64,000 nt of DNA from Clostridium sp. C2-6-12 (GTDB taxonomy: Bacteria > Bacillota > Clostridia > Clostridiales > Clostridiaceae): assembly GCF_009928485.1 (NCBI RefSeq), contig NZ_JAABNP010000010.1:1-64000 (forward strand), given 5' to 3'. This document shows, one piece after another, positions 8,839-17,231 of the stretch (position 1 is the stretch's first letter; each line of letters begins with the position of its first letter). The notes under the pieces are model-generated. The model was given only the letters and a program-made list of their open reading frames with translations, was not told the origin of the DNA and did no database searches. The translations under genes and the position numbers were made by a program.

Positions 8839-10980
8839 CTATTCTCCAATCATTTCTTTTAATTCTTCAATGTTATTATTGGTTGTTTCTAATTTATTTA
8901 AGTATTCTATCGCTAATTCTTTTTCTCCAATAATATTTAATACATACGCAATATTATAATTAGTATCTAAATCTTGTGGTGAAATTTCGTACGCTTTGGT
9001 TAATAATGGAATTACCTTATCTAACAATTCATTTTCAAAGCATTTAATAGCTATTAAATTTAGCATATCTATTTTATTTATTATATCTTTATCTATAACA
9101 TCCAATATAATATTTTCATCAATTAAATTCGATTTTAAATACTGAATAATATCTTCTATACTTTTTTCCACATCAATTTCAAATTCTATTCTTCTAATTA
9201 AAAGTGAACATCTTCTTTTATTTTTTTCATTTTGATCACATTTCTTTTTAACTCTTATCAAATATTGATACGTCTCAAATTCGTCTTTAATAGACATATC
9301 ACTTAGTTTGCTTATTTCTTCAATAAATTTCCTATCTTCATCATTAATGTATCCTTTCATTGATCCAACAGAAATATTTTCGTATCCACAATCACAAAAT
9401 ATTTTTACTATTTCATTTTTAGTAAACAACTTCATATTAGTTCTATTTAGCAATTCATCTCCTTCATAGCTCGTGCTTCCATTAATTAATCCCTTAATTA
9501 ATGAATAATTGTTTGCATTTAATATACTTACTAATATATATCCATCAGATTTCAAATATCTTTTCATAACTTTCAAAACATGTTCTAGATTATAACTTTG
9601 TTCAAATACATCTGAAAATATTATGTAATCAAAATATTCATCTTCATAATTTATTTTATCTTCTTTTATTTTTTCAGCAGAAATTTGTGCATTTTTTCTT
9701 GCTAATATTGAAGCATTTTCGTTAAATTCTATTCCATATAAATTGCTATTAGGATATTTATCCTTAATAGCCAACAATGTAGCTCCTGTTCCACATCCTA
9801 TTTGAAGTATATTTATAGGCTCATTATATTTTTTATCCATTAGCCCTATTAGATCATAACGTATACTATTATAGTGCTCACTTCTAAATCCCCACTTTTC
9901 CATAAATTTATCAGAGTTTATTTTTAATATATCTGTATATTTTTCTGAATTTTCTTTAAAACTGATACTTCCAAAATGATGAATGTAACTATCTTTACAT
10001 AAAAGTAACTTATAACCTTCCATTATTATTCTCAAACTAATATCATCATCTTCAAAGTTTCCAGGAGTAAATCTCTCATCAAGCAATCCAACTTTATCCA
10101 AAACGCATCTCTTAATAAGCAAAGCAAAACCAACTAATTTAATTCTCTCTTCGTAAGAATTTTCGTTTGTTATATTGTTTTTCAATGAAAAATTTATATA
10201 TCCATCAAAATCGTCATAGCATTCATTAATTTGTTGATAATATGAAACACTGTTACTTATAGATCCAGTTGCTCCTATTTCTTCACTTGAATACAATCCC
10301 ATTCTTAAATTAAATATCGAATTAGGCATAATAACAGTATCATTATTCAAAAGAAAAATGTCATTATCTCTTTTAGCAACTCCAATCCCCTGATTGCAAC
10401 CAATCGGAAAACCTTTATTCTCTTCATTCAATATATATTTTATTCCTTCTTGCTCTTTTATCCATTCTGCTGTTCCATCTGTAGAATTATTATCTACTAT
10501 AATAATTTCACAATTATCATACCCATTATATTTTTTAATACTATTTATACAAACTTTCGTATATTCTAGATTATTATAAGTTAAAATAACAATTGAATAA
10601 TTTTTTACTGTAATATTTACATTAGCTTTCAAATTATTTATTGCATCTATTATTATTTTTGCATTTTCTTCACTACTTGAACAAGTTAATGCATGTTCAT
10701 AACACAAATATGCCCTATTATATTCCTTTTTCATTTCATAAATATTACCCATGGTAAAATATAAATCACTATTAAATATATTCACTTCAAGTCCAGATTT
10801 AATACAATTAATTGCTTTCCCATAATCGCCACTATACATATTTATTATAGCTTCCATACTTGCTATTTCATCGTCATATCCAATATTATTTTTATACAAT
10901 TCTATTGCTTCATTTGCATCTTCTACTAGACCCTCTTCTATGTATTTTTGAATTTGAACTTTTATTTCTTCACTATTCAT
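8839..10980 (-). CDS. TPR-glycosyltransferase-methyltransferase fusion
   Basis: About 713 residues. ATG at 10980 follows AGGAG by eight bases; an upstream ATG at 11040 lacks this support. The N-terminal 100 residues are helical repeats of TPR type (LYFTMGNIYEMKKEYNRAY). Then comes a GT2 domain (SIVILTYNNLEYTKVCINS, VDNNSTDGTAEW, LLNNDTVIMP, with the aspartate-rich FEDDD near 320). Next is a class I methyltransferase (NILQIGCGTGAT, FSDVFEQSYNLEHVL), and the last 100 residues are again TPR-like. The same GT-methyltransferase pairing occurs in the adjacent 1049-residue protein, so both probably work on one glycan. The TPR parts may recognise flagellin or a partner transferase. Domain calls are firm; the sugar substrate is unknown. 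Confidence 0.82.
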   Translation of the reverse strand: MNSEEIKVQIQKYIEEGLVEDANEAIELYKNNIGYDDEIASMEAIINMYSGDYGKAINCIKSGLEVNIFNSDLYFTMGNIYEMKKEYNRAYLCYEHALTCSSSEENAKIIIDAINNLKANVNITVKNYSIVILTYNNLEYTKVCINSIKKYNGYDNCEIIIVDNNSTDGTAEWIKEQEGIKYILNEENKGFPIGCNQGIGVAKRDNDIFLLNNDTVIMPNSIFNLRMGLYSSEEIGATGSISNSVSYYQQINECYDDFDGYINFSLKNNITNENSYEERIKLVGFALLIKRCVLDKVGLLDERFTPGNFEDDDISLRIIMEGYKLLLCKDSYIHHFGSISFKENSEKYTDILKINSDKFMEKWGFRSEHYNSIRYDLIGLMDKKYNEPINILQIGCGTGATLLAIKDKYPNSNLYGIEFNENASILARKNAQISAEKIKEDKINYEDEYFDYIIFSDVFEQSYNLEHVLKVMKRYLKSDGYILVSILNANNYSLIKGLINGSTSYEGDELLNRTNMKLFTKNEIVKIFCDCGYENISVGSMKGYINDEDRKFIEEISKLSDMSIKDEFETYQYLIRVKKKCDQNEKNKRRCSLLIRRIEFEIDVEKSIEDIIQYLKSNLIDENIILDVIDKDIINKIDMLNLIAIKCFENELLDKVIPLLTKAYEISPQDLDTNYNIAYVLNIIGEKELAIEYLNKLETTNNNIEELKEMIGE

Positions 10981-11076
10981 CCCAATTGCTCCTTGCTGAT
11001 TAATACATCTCATATTTTTTCTTGATTTTCCAATCGGCATTGCTCTAAAAACATTTTCTTATTCTTATAACGTAAA

Positions 11077-11439
11077 TTATGCTGATATACTTTTGCTAAT
11101 TATATTATTCCATTCTCTTAATAACGGTAAAACTTTTTCATCTAATACCTTATATCCTTCATCTATACTGCCTTCATTAAAAAATATTATCAATTCACTT
11201 TTATATTCATCCATTGTTCTTTCATCCATATTTTTCTTTTGAACATCTTTGGTTAATCTAGCAATTTCAATAATCCATTCTATTCCTTCAACTATATGTG
11301 AAAGCAAATTATTTGCTTCTTCCTCTCTGTCTTCTTTTATATAATTAAAATACATATCAATACCATTTATTAATTTTAATATATAATTATCCGCTGTTTG
11401 TAGTCCTTCAAGTTGTTGTTCAATAAACGTTTTTTCCAT
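11077..11439 (-). CDS. Small helical protein of unknown function in the flagellin glycosylation operon
   Basis: 120 residues, acidic and almost wholly helical in appearance (long stretches rich in E, L, I and K, e.g. EEEANNLLSHIVEGIEWII), with no signal peptide, cysteine or catalytic motif. It sits between two glycosyltransferase genes, 12 bases after the first, so it is surely co-transcribed. Size and composition resemble flagellar export chaperones such as FliS or FlgN, but I see no specific family motif. It could be a chaperone or a glycosyltransferase adaptor. Family not recognised. Confidence 0.7.
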   Translation of the reverse strand: MEKTFIEQQLEGLQTADNYILKLINGIDMYFNYIKEDREEEANNLLSHIVEGIEWIIEIARLTKDVQKKNMDERTMDEYKSELIIFFNEGSIDEGYKVLDEKVLPLLREWNNIISKSISA

Positions 11440-11451
11440 TTTAATCCCTCA

Positions 11452-13566
11452 CTATATATTATTTATTAGTTTAATAACTTCATCATCTGGTCCATTTAAT
11501 ACCAATTCTTCTAAACATTCTTTCGCTTCTTTATCTTTATTTAATAATCTTAATAATTTATATTTTAAATTCATTAGATTAAAATCAAATTTCACTAATG
11601 CTAACGCCTCCTCAATAGTATCATTTGCTTCATTAAATTTCTTTTCATCTATAAGATAATTTATGTTTCTTATTAATTCTGGTAAAAATTCTTTAAAACT
11701 CGTATTAACTTCTATGGTTTTATCTTCTATTATTATTTTTATATAATCAATAAATCTTTTATCTATATGTAATATTTCTTTTAATCTCCTAATATATTGA
11801 ATAGTATCTATAAATCTATAACTTAATGCGTTCTTTAATTCTATAATAAACCTTTCTTCATCTGTAAGTACCCATAATTTTTTTTCTATGGTTTCTCTAT
11901 TGTAATTTTTTACAATAGAAAAATACTTTTCATATATAAAACTTAAGAACACATTCTTCTTTTGGTCATTTGGAAGATTTCCTCCAAGCATAAGTGCTTT
12001 TAACATTACTGCTTTTAAATTATAATCTAGCATTTCAGAATTATATTTTCTTAATTCTTTTAATAATATTTCATTAAAATCATAGTAAGTGTTGCATAAA
12101 TTTATCATTATATTTTCCAATGCGTCTTTCCCATATTTGCACAAAAATTTTATTTCACTCATATCATATTTAAGTAAATAATAAACATATATTGAGTATG
12201 GCTTTTTATCTTCTTCAATTATTTTTTTTATTTGATTTACTTGATTTTCATTTAAATTATTATTTTCTTTATAATACTTTATCAAGCTCACTATTTTATA
12301 TATAGTGCCTTGCGTATTTCTAGTCAAAATATCTTCAAGCTCATCCATTGATAATTCTGTTTGAATGTATAATAATATATTTTCATAGTTATACTTATTA
12401 AGAAACTCTTCCACGACAAATATTTCATCCCATAGTTTACCTTCTACAATTATTCTAAGAATAAAATGTGCTTTATTCTCTAATAATTCTTTATTACTAA
12501 CCTTCAGCAAGGTAACTAATGCTTTTTTATAGTTTTTTTCTTTAAAATAACAAACAGCTAAATTATATATAATCGTATCTTTATATTCTCTTGTAAGTAT
12601 GCTTAATGTGTTGGTTATTTGTATGTTATTTTCACACAATTCTTTATGGCAATACAAATATTTTTTATATGCTTCTATAGCTTCATCATACCTATTTAAA
12701 TTGAAGCATGCCGTTCCTAAATAAAAATAAAAATCCAAAAAATTATCGCAATGTTTTAAAGCTTCTTTTGCTTTAAGTATGAGTTCCTCGTAATTTTTCA
12801 TGTTATATAAAAGATGACAATATCTATTTAGAACATATATATACGTTCCAATATCGCTTTTAGCTTTATCATATGCTATTTTTACATATTTCATAGCCTC
12901 ACTTACATCCTTATGCATTGCATAAGACGTAGAAATTTGAAACAATATATATATATTCATGCTTTCAGAATTTTTTTTATTCTCAAGTTGCTTAAAAAGC
13001 AATTCCAAATTTCTTTTAAATTTATATTCCATTAAATCATAATCATTATTATCATATCCGTAATGTACAACTCTTATATTAGTATATAAAATCGGCAACT
13101 CATGTTTAGGTTGTTCATGTATAATCCCTTCATATTTAACTGTATTATTTTTAAACAGCCTAATTAATGTTGTTATAAATCCATTATTTATAGAATTCTC
13201 TATATCCTTATTAAAATTAGCTATTTGAATGTATGCAGATTTATATCCATTAATTTTATTACTATTAAGCAATTTTCCTAAAGTTTCAACATCATATAGA
13301 TATTCATCTGCATCAAGTACTAACACCCATTCTCCTGTGCAATACTCAAGCGATATATTTCTCATATCAGCAAAATTATTATTCCATTTATGAAAATAAA
13401 CTTTATCTGTATATTTTTTAGCTATATCTATGGTTTTATCTTCAGAACCTGTATCTACAATAATTATTTCAGTATTTATATATTTATTTAATTCTTTTAA
13501 AGGCTTTAATGTTCTCTCTAAATTCTTCTCTTCATTCTTAACTATCATTGCAATACTAAGCTTCAT
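11452..13566 (-). CDS. GT2 glycosyltransferase with C-terminal TPR repeats
   Basis: 704 residues, first gene of the island. Residues 1-230 are a GT2 domain: LSIAMIVKNEEKNLERTL, VDTGSEDKTIDIAKKY, the NNFADMRNISLEY acceptor-side motif and the metal site LVLDADEYLY near 95. This is the SunS-like / clan WcaA type used for protein glycosylation. The remainder is TPR-like helices (FYFYLGTACFNLNRYDEAI and further repeats). No membrane segment is seen. A TPR-linked GT immediately downstream of flagellin is typical of a flagellin O-glycosyltransferase that recognises folded or unfolded flagellin. ATG at 13566 follows AGGAGC by seven bases, and a sigma-28-like promoter lies 40-65 bases upstream. Confidence 0.85.
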   Translation of the reverse strand: MKLSIAMIVKNEEKNLERTLKPLKELNKYINTEIIIVDTGSEDKTIDIAKKYTDKVYFHKWNNNFADMRNISLEYCTGEWVLVLDADEYLYDVETLGKLLNSNKINGYKSAYIQIANFNKDIENSINNGFITTLIRLFKNNTVKYEGIIHEQPKHELPILYTNIRVVHYGYDNNDYDLMEYKFKRNLELLFKQLENKKNSESMNIYILFQISTSYAMHKDVSEAMKYVKIAYDKAKSDIGTYIYVLNRYCHLLYNMKNYEELILKAKEALKHCDNFLDFYFYLGTACFNLNRYDEAIEAYKKYLYCHKELCENNIQITNTLSILTREYKDTIIYNLAVCYFKEKNYKKALVTLLKVSNKELLENKAHFILRIIVEGKLWDEIFVVEEFLNKYNYENILLYIQTELSMDELEDILTRNTQGTIYKIVSLIKYYKENNNLNENQVNQIKKIIEEDKKPYSIYVYYLLKYDMSEIKFLCKYGKDALENIMINLCNTYYDFNEILLKELRKYNSEMLDYNLKAVMLKALMLGGNLPNDQKKNVFLSFIYEKYFSIVKNYNRETIEKKLWVLTDEERFIIELKNALSYRFIDTIQYIRRLKEILHIDKRFIDYIKIIIEDKTIEVNTSFKEFLPELIRNINYLIDEKKFNEANDTIEEALALVKFDFNLMNLKYKLLRLLNKDKEAKECLEELVLNGPDDEVIKLINNI

Positions 13567-13604
13567 AATTTTCGCTCCTAAATTAAATTTAATCTTATAG
13601 TTTT

Positions 13605-13631
13605 TTATCGACCTTTATTCAAATTACTTGA
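13605..13631 (-). promoter_or_regulatory. Candidate sigma-28 (SigD/FliA) promoter for the glycosyltransferase/AEP island
   Basis: Read on the minus strand: TCAA at 13628-13631, a 15-base spacer, then GTCGATAA at 13605-13612. The consensus for this sigma factor is TAAA-N15-GCCGATAA, so the -10 element has seven of eight matches and the -35 has three of four. It lies 39 bases before the ATG at 13566 and after the flagellin terminator, so the island appears to have its own flagellar-class promoter. Confidence 0.6.
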
Positions 13632-13672
13632 GATAAATATGTCAATTAATAGTTTTTAGTGCTATTTAGAGC

Positions 13673-13711
13673 AAAATAAAAAGAAGTCATAAAATGACTT
13701 CTTTTTATTTT
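13673..13711 (-). terminator. Rho-independent terminator of flagellin
   Basis: A perfect 18-base inverted repeat (13673-13690 with 13694-13711) around a three-base loop, with the GAAGTCAT/ATGACTTC core flanked by A and T tracts. It starts ten bases after the flagellin stop codon. Because the A/T tracts are symmetric it could act in both directions. Confidence 0.9.
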
Positions 13712-13720
13712 CATTAAGTA

Positions 13721-14560
13721 TTATCTTAATAAGTTTAATACACCTTGAGGTGCTTGGTTAGCTTGTGATAACATAGATTGAGCAGCTTGTTGTAAGATGT
13801 TATTCTTACTGAAGTTCATCATTTCCTTAGCCATATCTACGTCTCTAACTCTTGATTCTGCAGCTTGTAAGTTTTCAGATGCATTATCTAAGTTAGATAT
13901 AGTATGTTCTAATCTGTTTTGGTATGCTCCAAGTTTTGATCTTTGAGTTGAAACATCTTTAATAGCTTTGTTAATTCTATCAATAGATGTTCTAGCAAAA
14001 GTATTACTTGATACATTTATAGATGCTGCAGAAATTCCTAAAGAAGCAGAATCCATCTTATTAATTTTGATTTCTAATGCTAAATCTGTTGAACTGTTAG
14101 AACCTATTTGAAGTACAGCACCTGAAACTCCACCACCACTTAAAGAACCATCTAAAAGATTCTTTTCATTGAATTGAGTTGTTTTAGCAATTCTATCAAC
14201 TTCAGTTTGTAATGAATTTAATTCATCTTTTATTGCACTTCTATCAACTGTAACGTTAGTATCGTTAGCAGCTTGTACAGCTAATTCTCTCATTCTTTGA
14301 AGAATTGAGTGAGTTTCATTTAAAGAACCTTCAGCTGTTTGGATTAATGAGATACCATCTTGAGCATTTCTTGAAGCTTGATCAAGACCTCTGATTTGAG
14401 CTCTCATCTTTTCAGAAATTGAAAGACCAGCAGCGTCATCTCCAGCTCTGTTTATTCTTAAACCTGAGCTTAATTTTTCCATTGATTTTGCAGCATTTCC
14501 TGTGTTGATTCCCATATTTCTATGAGCATTCATTGCGTTAAGATTGTGATTAATTATCAT
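13721..14560 (-). CDS. fliC: Flagellin
   Basis: 279-residue filament protein (also called hag). The conserved N-terminal D0/D1 region (MIINHNLNAMNAHRNMG, KLSSGLRINRAGDDAAGLS) and C-terminal region (NILQQAAQSMLSQANQ, ending VLNLLR) are complete. The central variable part is short (about residues 140-185) and rich in Ser, Thr and Gly, giving many possible O-glycosylation sites. It is exported by the flagellar type III apparatus and has no signal peptide. AGGAGG lies eight bases before the ATG. The gene has its own sigma-28-like promoter, a leader of about 115 bases with CsrA-type sites, and a strong terminator. It is followed by the glycosyltransferase island that probably modifies it. Confidence 0.97.
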   Translation of the reverse strand: MIINHNLNAMNAHRNMGINTGNAAKSMEKLSSGLRINRAGDDAAGLSISEKMRAQIRGLDQASRNAQDGISLIQTAEGSLNETHSILQRMRELAVQAANDTNVTVDRSAIKDELNSLQTEVDRIAKTTQFNEKNLLDGSLSGGGVSGAVLQIGSNSSTDLALEIKINKMDSASLGISAASINVSSNTFARTSIDRINKAIKDVSTQRSKLGAYQNRLEHTISNLDNASENLQAAESRVRDVDMAKEMMNFSKNNILQQAAQSMLSQANQAPQGVLNLLR

Positions 14561-14568
14561 TTTATATT

Positions 14569-14602
14569 CCTCCTTGATTTTACGCCTACACTTCCATGTG
14601 TA
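14569..14602 (-). promoter_or_regulatory. Two candidate CsrA binding sites in the flagellin leader
   Basis: In the mRNA sense, a five-base-pair hairpin (TACAC, loop ATGGAA, GTGTA; 14587-14602) shows an A-N-GGA motif in its loop. A second motif, AAGGA, lies in the Shine-Dalgarno sequence itself (14571-14575). The paired arrangement, one site in a hairpin and one at the ribosome binding site, matches that of Bacillus subtilis hag, where CsrA blocks translation and FliW relieves it. Both csrA and fliW lie 3-4 kb upstream in this locus. Confidence 0.65.
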
Positions 14603-14683
14603 CTGGCAGTTTTTTATTTTTAAAAGTCTTTTCAGACTATTAAAGCTAGATTAACTGTTAACATTTAACTTGCTCTACTTCTT

Positions 14684-14710
14684 TTTTCGATATGTGTACG
14701 GAATACTTTA
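14684..14710 (-). promoter_or_regulatory. Candidate sigma-28 promoter of flagellin
   Basis: Minus strand: TAAA at 14707-14710, 15-base spacer, then ATCGAAAA at 14684-14691. The -35 is perfect and the CGA core of the -10 is kept, although the flanking positions are off consensus. The predicted start is about 115 bases before the flagellin ATG. It sits just after the stop codon of the FliT-like gene at 14731. Confidence 0.55.
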
Positions 14711-14730
14711 TACCTTTTATAAAACTTTTT

Positions 14731-15066
14731 TTATATTTCTTTACTCAAGTAGACAGATCTTGAATTTATATTATTATACGATTTATTTGCTTCTTTTCTC
14801 TTACCAATTCTTGTCATTTCACTTTTCACATCATTCATGCTTTTTTCAAGTTTCAATTTCATGTCTTCATCAATTTTAAATAAATCATATTTTTCATACA
14901 ATTCCTTTAGAACTACCTTATCTTCGCTTTTTATTGTTATTTCTTCTAATATCACACTACGTTTTTCAAATTCACCGTCTAGCTGCTCCACAAGATCATC
15001 GTCTAATATTCGCATAATATTTAGTGAAATTTCCCTATATTCTTGAAATAATTCTTCTAAACTCAT
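14731..15066 (-). CDS. fliT: FliT-like flagellar export chaperone
   Basis: 111 residues, all-helical and charged, directly downstream of fliD (25 bases). Size, position and the C-terminal region (KRKEANKSYNNINSRSVYL) fit the FliT group, which binds FliD and the export gate before assembly. The family is poorly conserved in sequence, so the name rests largely on gene order. No transmembrane or signal segment. Confidence 0.65.
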   Translation of the reverse strand: MSLEELFQEYREISLNIMRILDDDLVEQLDGEFEKRSVILEEITIKSEDKVVLKELYEKYDLFKIDEDMKLKLEKSMNDVKSEMTRIGKRKEANKSYNNINSRSVYLSKEI

Positions 15067-15091
15067 AAATAAGCCTCATATTCTTTTATTT

Positions 15092-16801
15092 TTAGCCCAT
15101 TTGGGATTGGAATTTAGACATTTGACTATTCATATTATTCATTGCTTTTTCTAATGCAGCAAACTTTTTATAATATCTGTCTTGTGCATCATTTAATTTA
15201 TCTGTAAGAGTCGTAATAGACCTTACTTTTCCATATATTTGGTCAGGTAATGTATTTTTACTTGAATATCCTGTGATACTAAAATCATATTGTTTATTTG
15301 CATATATGTTCAAAATACCTTTAACTGTTGATGTTCCATCTTTACCTACTCCTGGATCTCCTGCATAATTTCTTATTATATTATCCATTCTTGTAAAAAT
15401 ACCATCTTCATAGTACTTTTTAGAGCCAACATATTTATTCTCAACCCCATTTGAATCAGTTCCTAGCTTTGCACCAGATTTCCCAATAAACATTTTTGTA
15501 AAATCTTCTATATGGTTAGATATAACATCTTTTAATTTTGCTTCATCTTTTATTTGAATTTTGCCTAAATCTGAAATATCTGAAGAAGTATCTATTCCTA
15601 TTGAATTAGTAGCCAAACTTCCTACACGTAAAGGATTCTTATTTATATCAGCTTGATCATATACGCTTGTACCATTATCCTCAAACTTAGTAAATACGGT
15701 ATCACTAAAAGCTGATTTCAAATCGCCTAAAATGTTTTGTAAATTTTCATCATTCTTAAGCAAACCTTGTTTAGCTTTAGTTTCCCAGTTTTTGATATCA
15801 TCGTCCTTCATATCTTTCTTTTGCTCATCTGTTAATGGCTTAACACTAAATTGCTTCTTTTCTGTAAGTTTTCCTTGAATTTTATCAATTAAATTATTAT
15901 AATCATCTTTAAATTTTTTAAGATTGTCAACAATTGCATCTACATTGTTTTTTGTTACAGTTACATTAGAAACCCCTGTACTCTTTAGATTATATGCTAC
16001 ACCATTAGCTGTGAACTGATTACTAGTTTGTGAAATAGGTTCTGTTCTTCCATCCGGATAAGTTAGTTTAAATGCTGCATTTTGACCTTTTACTTCTGAA
16101 TATGATCCGCTTAATCCTAAATCAGTTATAGAACCAGTACCTGTTAAATTACTTGGAGTAATTTCTAATGCCAATGTAGATGTATCACCTGATTTATTTG
16201 AAAAAACAAATTTATGTGAAAGATCATCAAATGAAGCTGTTACTCCTTTTGCTTTAATATTGCTATCACTATTAATAGCATTTACAATATCTTGTACTGT
16301 TTTGCCAGAAACATCTGAAATATTTACATCTGTTGATGTAGCCGCTTTATCAATTGTAAATTCAAATTTAAGACTTCCACCTGTAATACCCACATCTGAC
16401 AATTTAGTGTTAGAACTAACTCCTGTTTTTGAGACTCCTTGCAACAATGCTGGCTGTGCTAATGTTGTTACATCTATTTTGTAGTTCCCATCCTGTGCTG
16501 TTGAAGAAGCTGTAAATCCAACCGTACTTTCATTACTATTCGTGACTTTTGTGGGATTAAATGTACTACTTCCTAAAATATATTTACTTGAAGTTTGATC
16601 AAAATAATCCTGCAACCCTTTGACATCTTTTATGATATCCCTATACATATCTTGTTTCCATTGTGCTATTTGTTGTTCTTGATTTGTCTTATCAATTTTA
16701 TTTTGAATATTTGCTGTCATAGCTTTTACCATTGAATCTGTATCCATACCACTTGCCATACCAGTTATTCTCATGGTATTAGTTGCTCTTGTGACTGACA
16801 T
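15092..16801 (-). CDS. fliD: Flagellar filament cap protein (hook-associated protein 2)
   Basis: About 569 residues. The N-terminal FliD domain reads RITGMASGMDTDSMVKAM and contains helical IDKTNQEQQIAQWKQDMYRD. The C-terminal coiled region (DRYYKKFAALEKAMNNMN, then QMSKFQSQMG) is typical of the cap, whose pentamer helps flagellin fold at the filament tip. The middle carries Ser/Thr-rich Ig-like D2/D3 domains. The ATG at 16801 is preceded by GAGGTG; a GTG at 16810 is less likely. It lies between fliS and the FliT-like chaperone gene. Confidence 0.95.
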   Translation of the reverse strand: MSVTRATNTMRITGMASGMDTDSMVKAMTANIQNKIDKTNQEQQIAQWKQDMYRDIIKDVKGLQDYFDQTSSKYILGSSTFNPTKVTNSNESTVGFTASSTAQDGNYKIDVTTLAQPALLQGVSKTGVSSNTKLSDVGITGGSLKFEFTIDKAATSTDVNISDVSGKTVQDIVNAINSDSNIKAKGVTASFDDLSHKFVFSNKSGDTSTLALEITPSNLTGTGSITDLGLSGSYSEVKGQNAAFKLTYPDGRTEPISQTSNQFTANGVAYNLKSTGVSNVTVTKNNVDAIVDNLKKFKDDYNNLIDKIQGKLTEKKQFSVKPLTDEQKKDMKDDDIKNWETKAKQGLLKNDENLQNILGDLKSAFSDTVFTKFEDNGTSVYDQADINKNPLRVGSLATNSIGIDTSSDISDLGKIQIKDEAKLKDVISNHIEDFTKMFIGKSGAKLGTDSNGVENKYVGSKKYYEDGIFTRMDNIIRNYAGDPGVGKDGTSTVKGILNIYANKQYDFSITGYSSKNTLPDQIYGKVRSITTLTDKLNDAQDRYYKKFAALEKAMNNMNSQMSKFQSQMG

Positions 16802-16840
16802 ATTTAACACCTCTTTCTTTTACATTATTATTTTTCTATA

Positions 16841-17221
16841 TTATTGACCTTTTCTAGCCTTTTTTTCTGCTGCATACCAAATATCTCTAACATCTTCAAT
16901 AAGTGGCATGACTTCATCCATTATTGCTACGTCTTTCTTCATATTAGCTTCAAACAATTTTTCATTTATAAATCTATATACAGCAAACATATTTTCTGCC
17001 CATTTCCCTGCACTTGTATCCAATGTTGCCATAAGTTCTATAAATATATCCTCAGTTTTCACCACATTTTCATGAGCCTTTTTTATATCTTTATCTAGCA
17101 TAGCTTGTCTTGCTATCTTTGCAAATTTTACTGCTCCGTCTACTAACATTAATAATAACTGCTCTTTAGATGCATAATTAACACTATTGTTTTTATAGAC
17201 ATTGTAACCGTTAGCGTACAT
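16841..17221 (-). CDS. fliS: Flagellin chaperone FliS
   Basis: 126 residues, four-helix export chaperone that caps the C-terminus of flagellin before secretion. The N-terminal region NGYNVYKNNSVNYASKEQLL and LLLMLVDGAVKFAKIARQAM are the FliS signature; EDIFIELMATLD follows. AGGAGG lies immediately upstream of the ATG. Forty bases separate it from fliD. Confidence 0.95.
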   Translation of the reverse strand: MYANGYNVYKNNSVNYASKEQLLLMLVDGAVKFAKIARQAMLDKDIKKAHENVVKTEDIFIELMATLDTSAGKWAENMFAVYRFINEKLFEANMKKDVAIMDEVMPLIEDVRDIWYAAEKKARKGQ

Positions 17222-17231
17222 AAGTTTCCTC

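Noticed and set aside
14651..14670. A copy of the CAGTTAAC element in the flagellin leader (TTAACTGTTAAC)
   Set aside because: Only about 18 bases match and neither the hairpin nor the second end is present, so it may be chance in AT-rich DNA.
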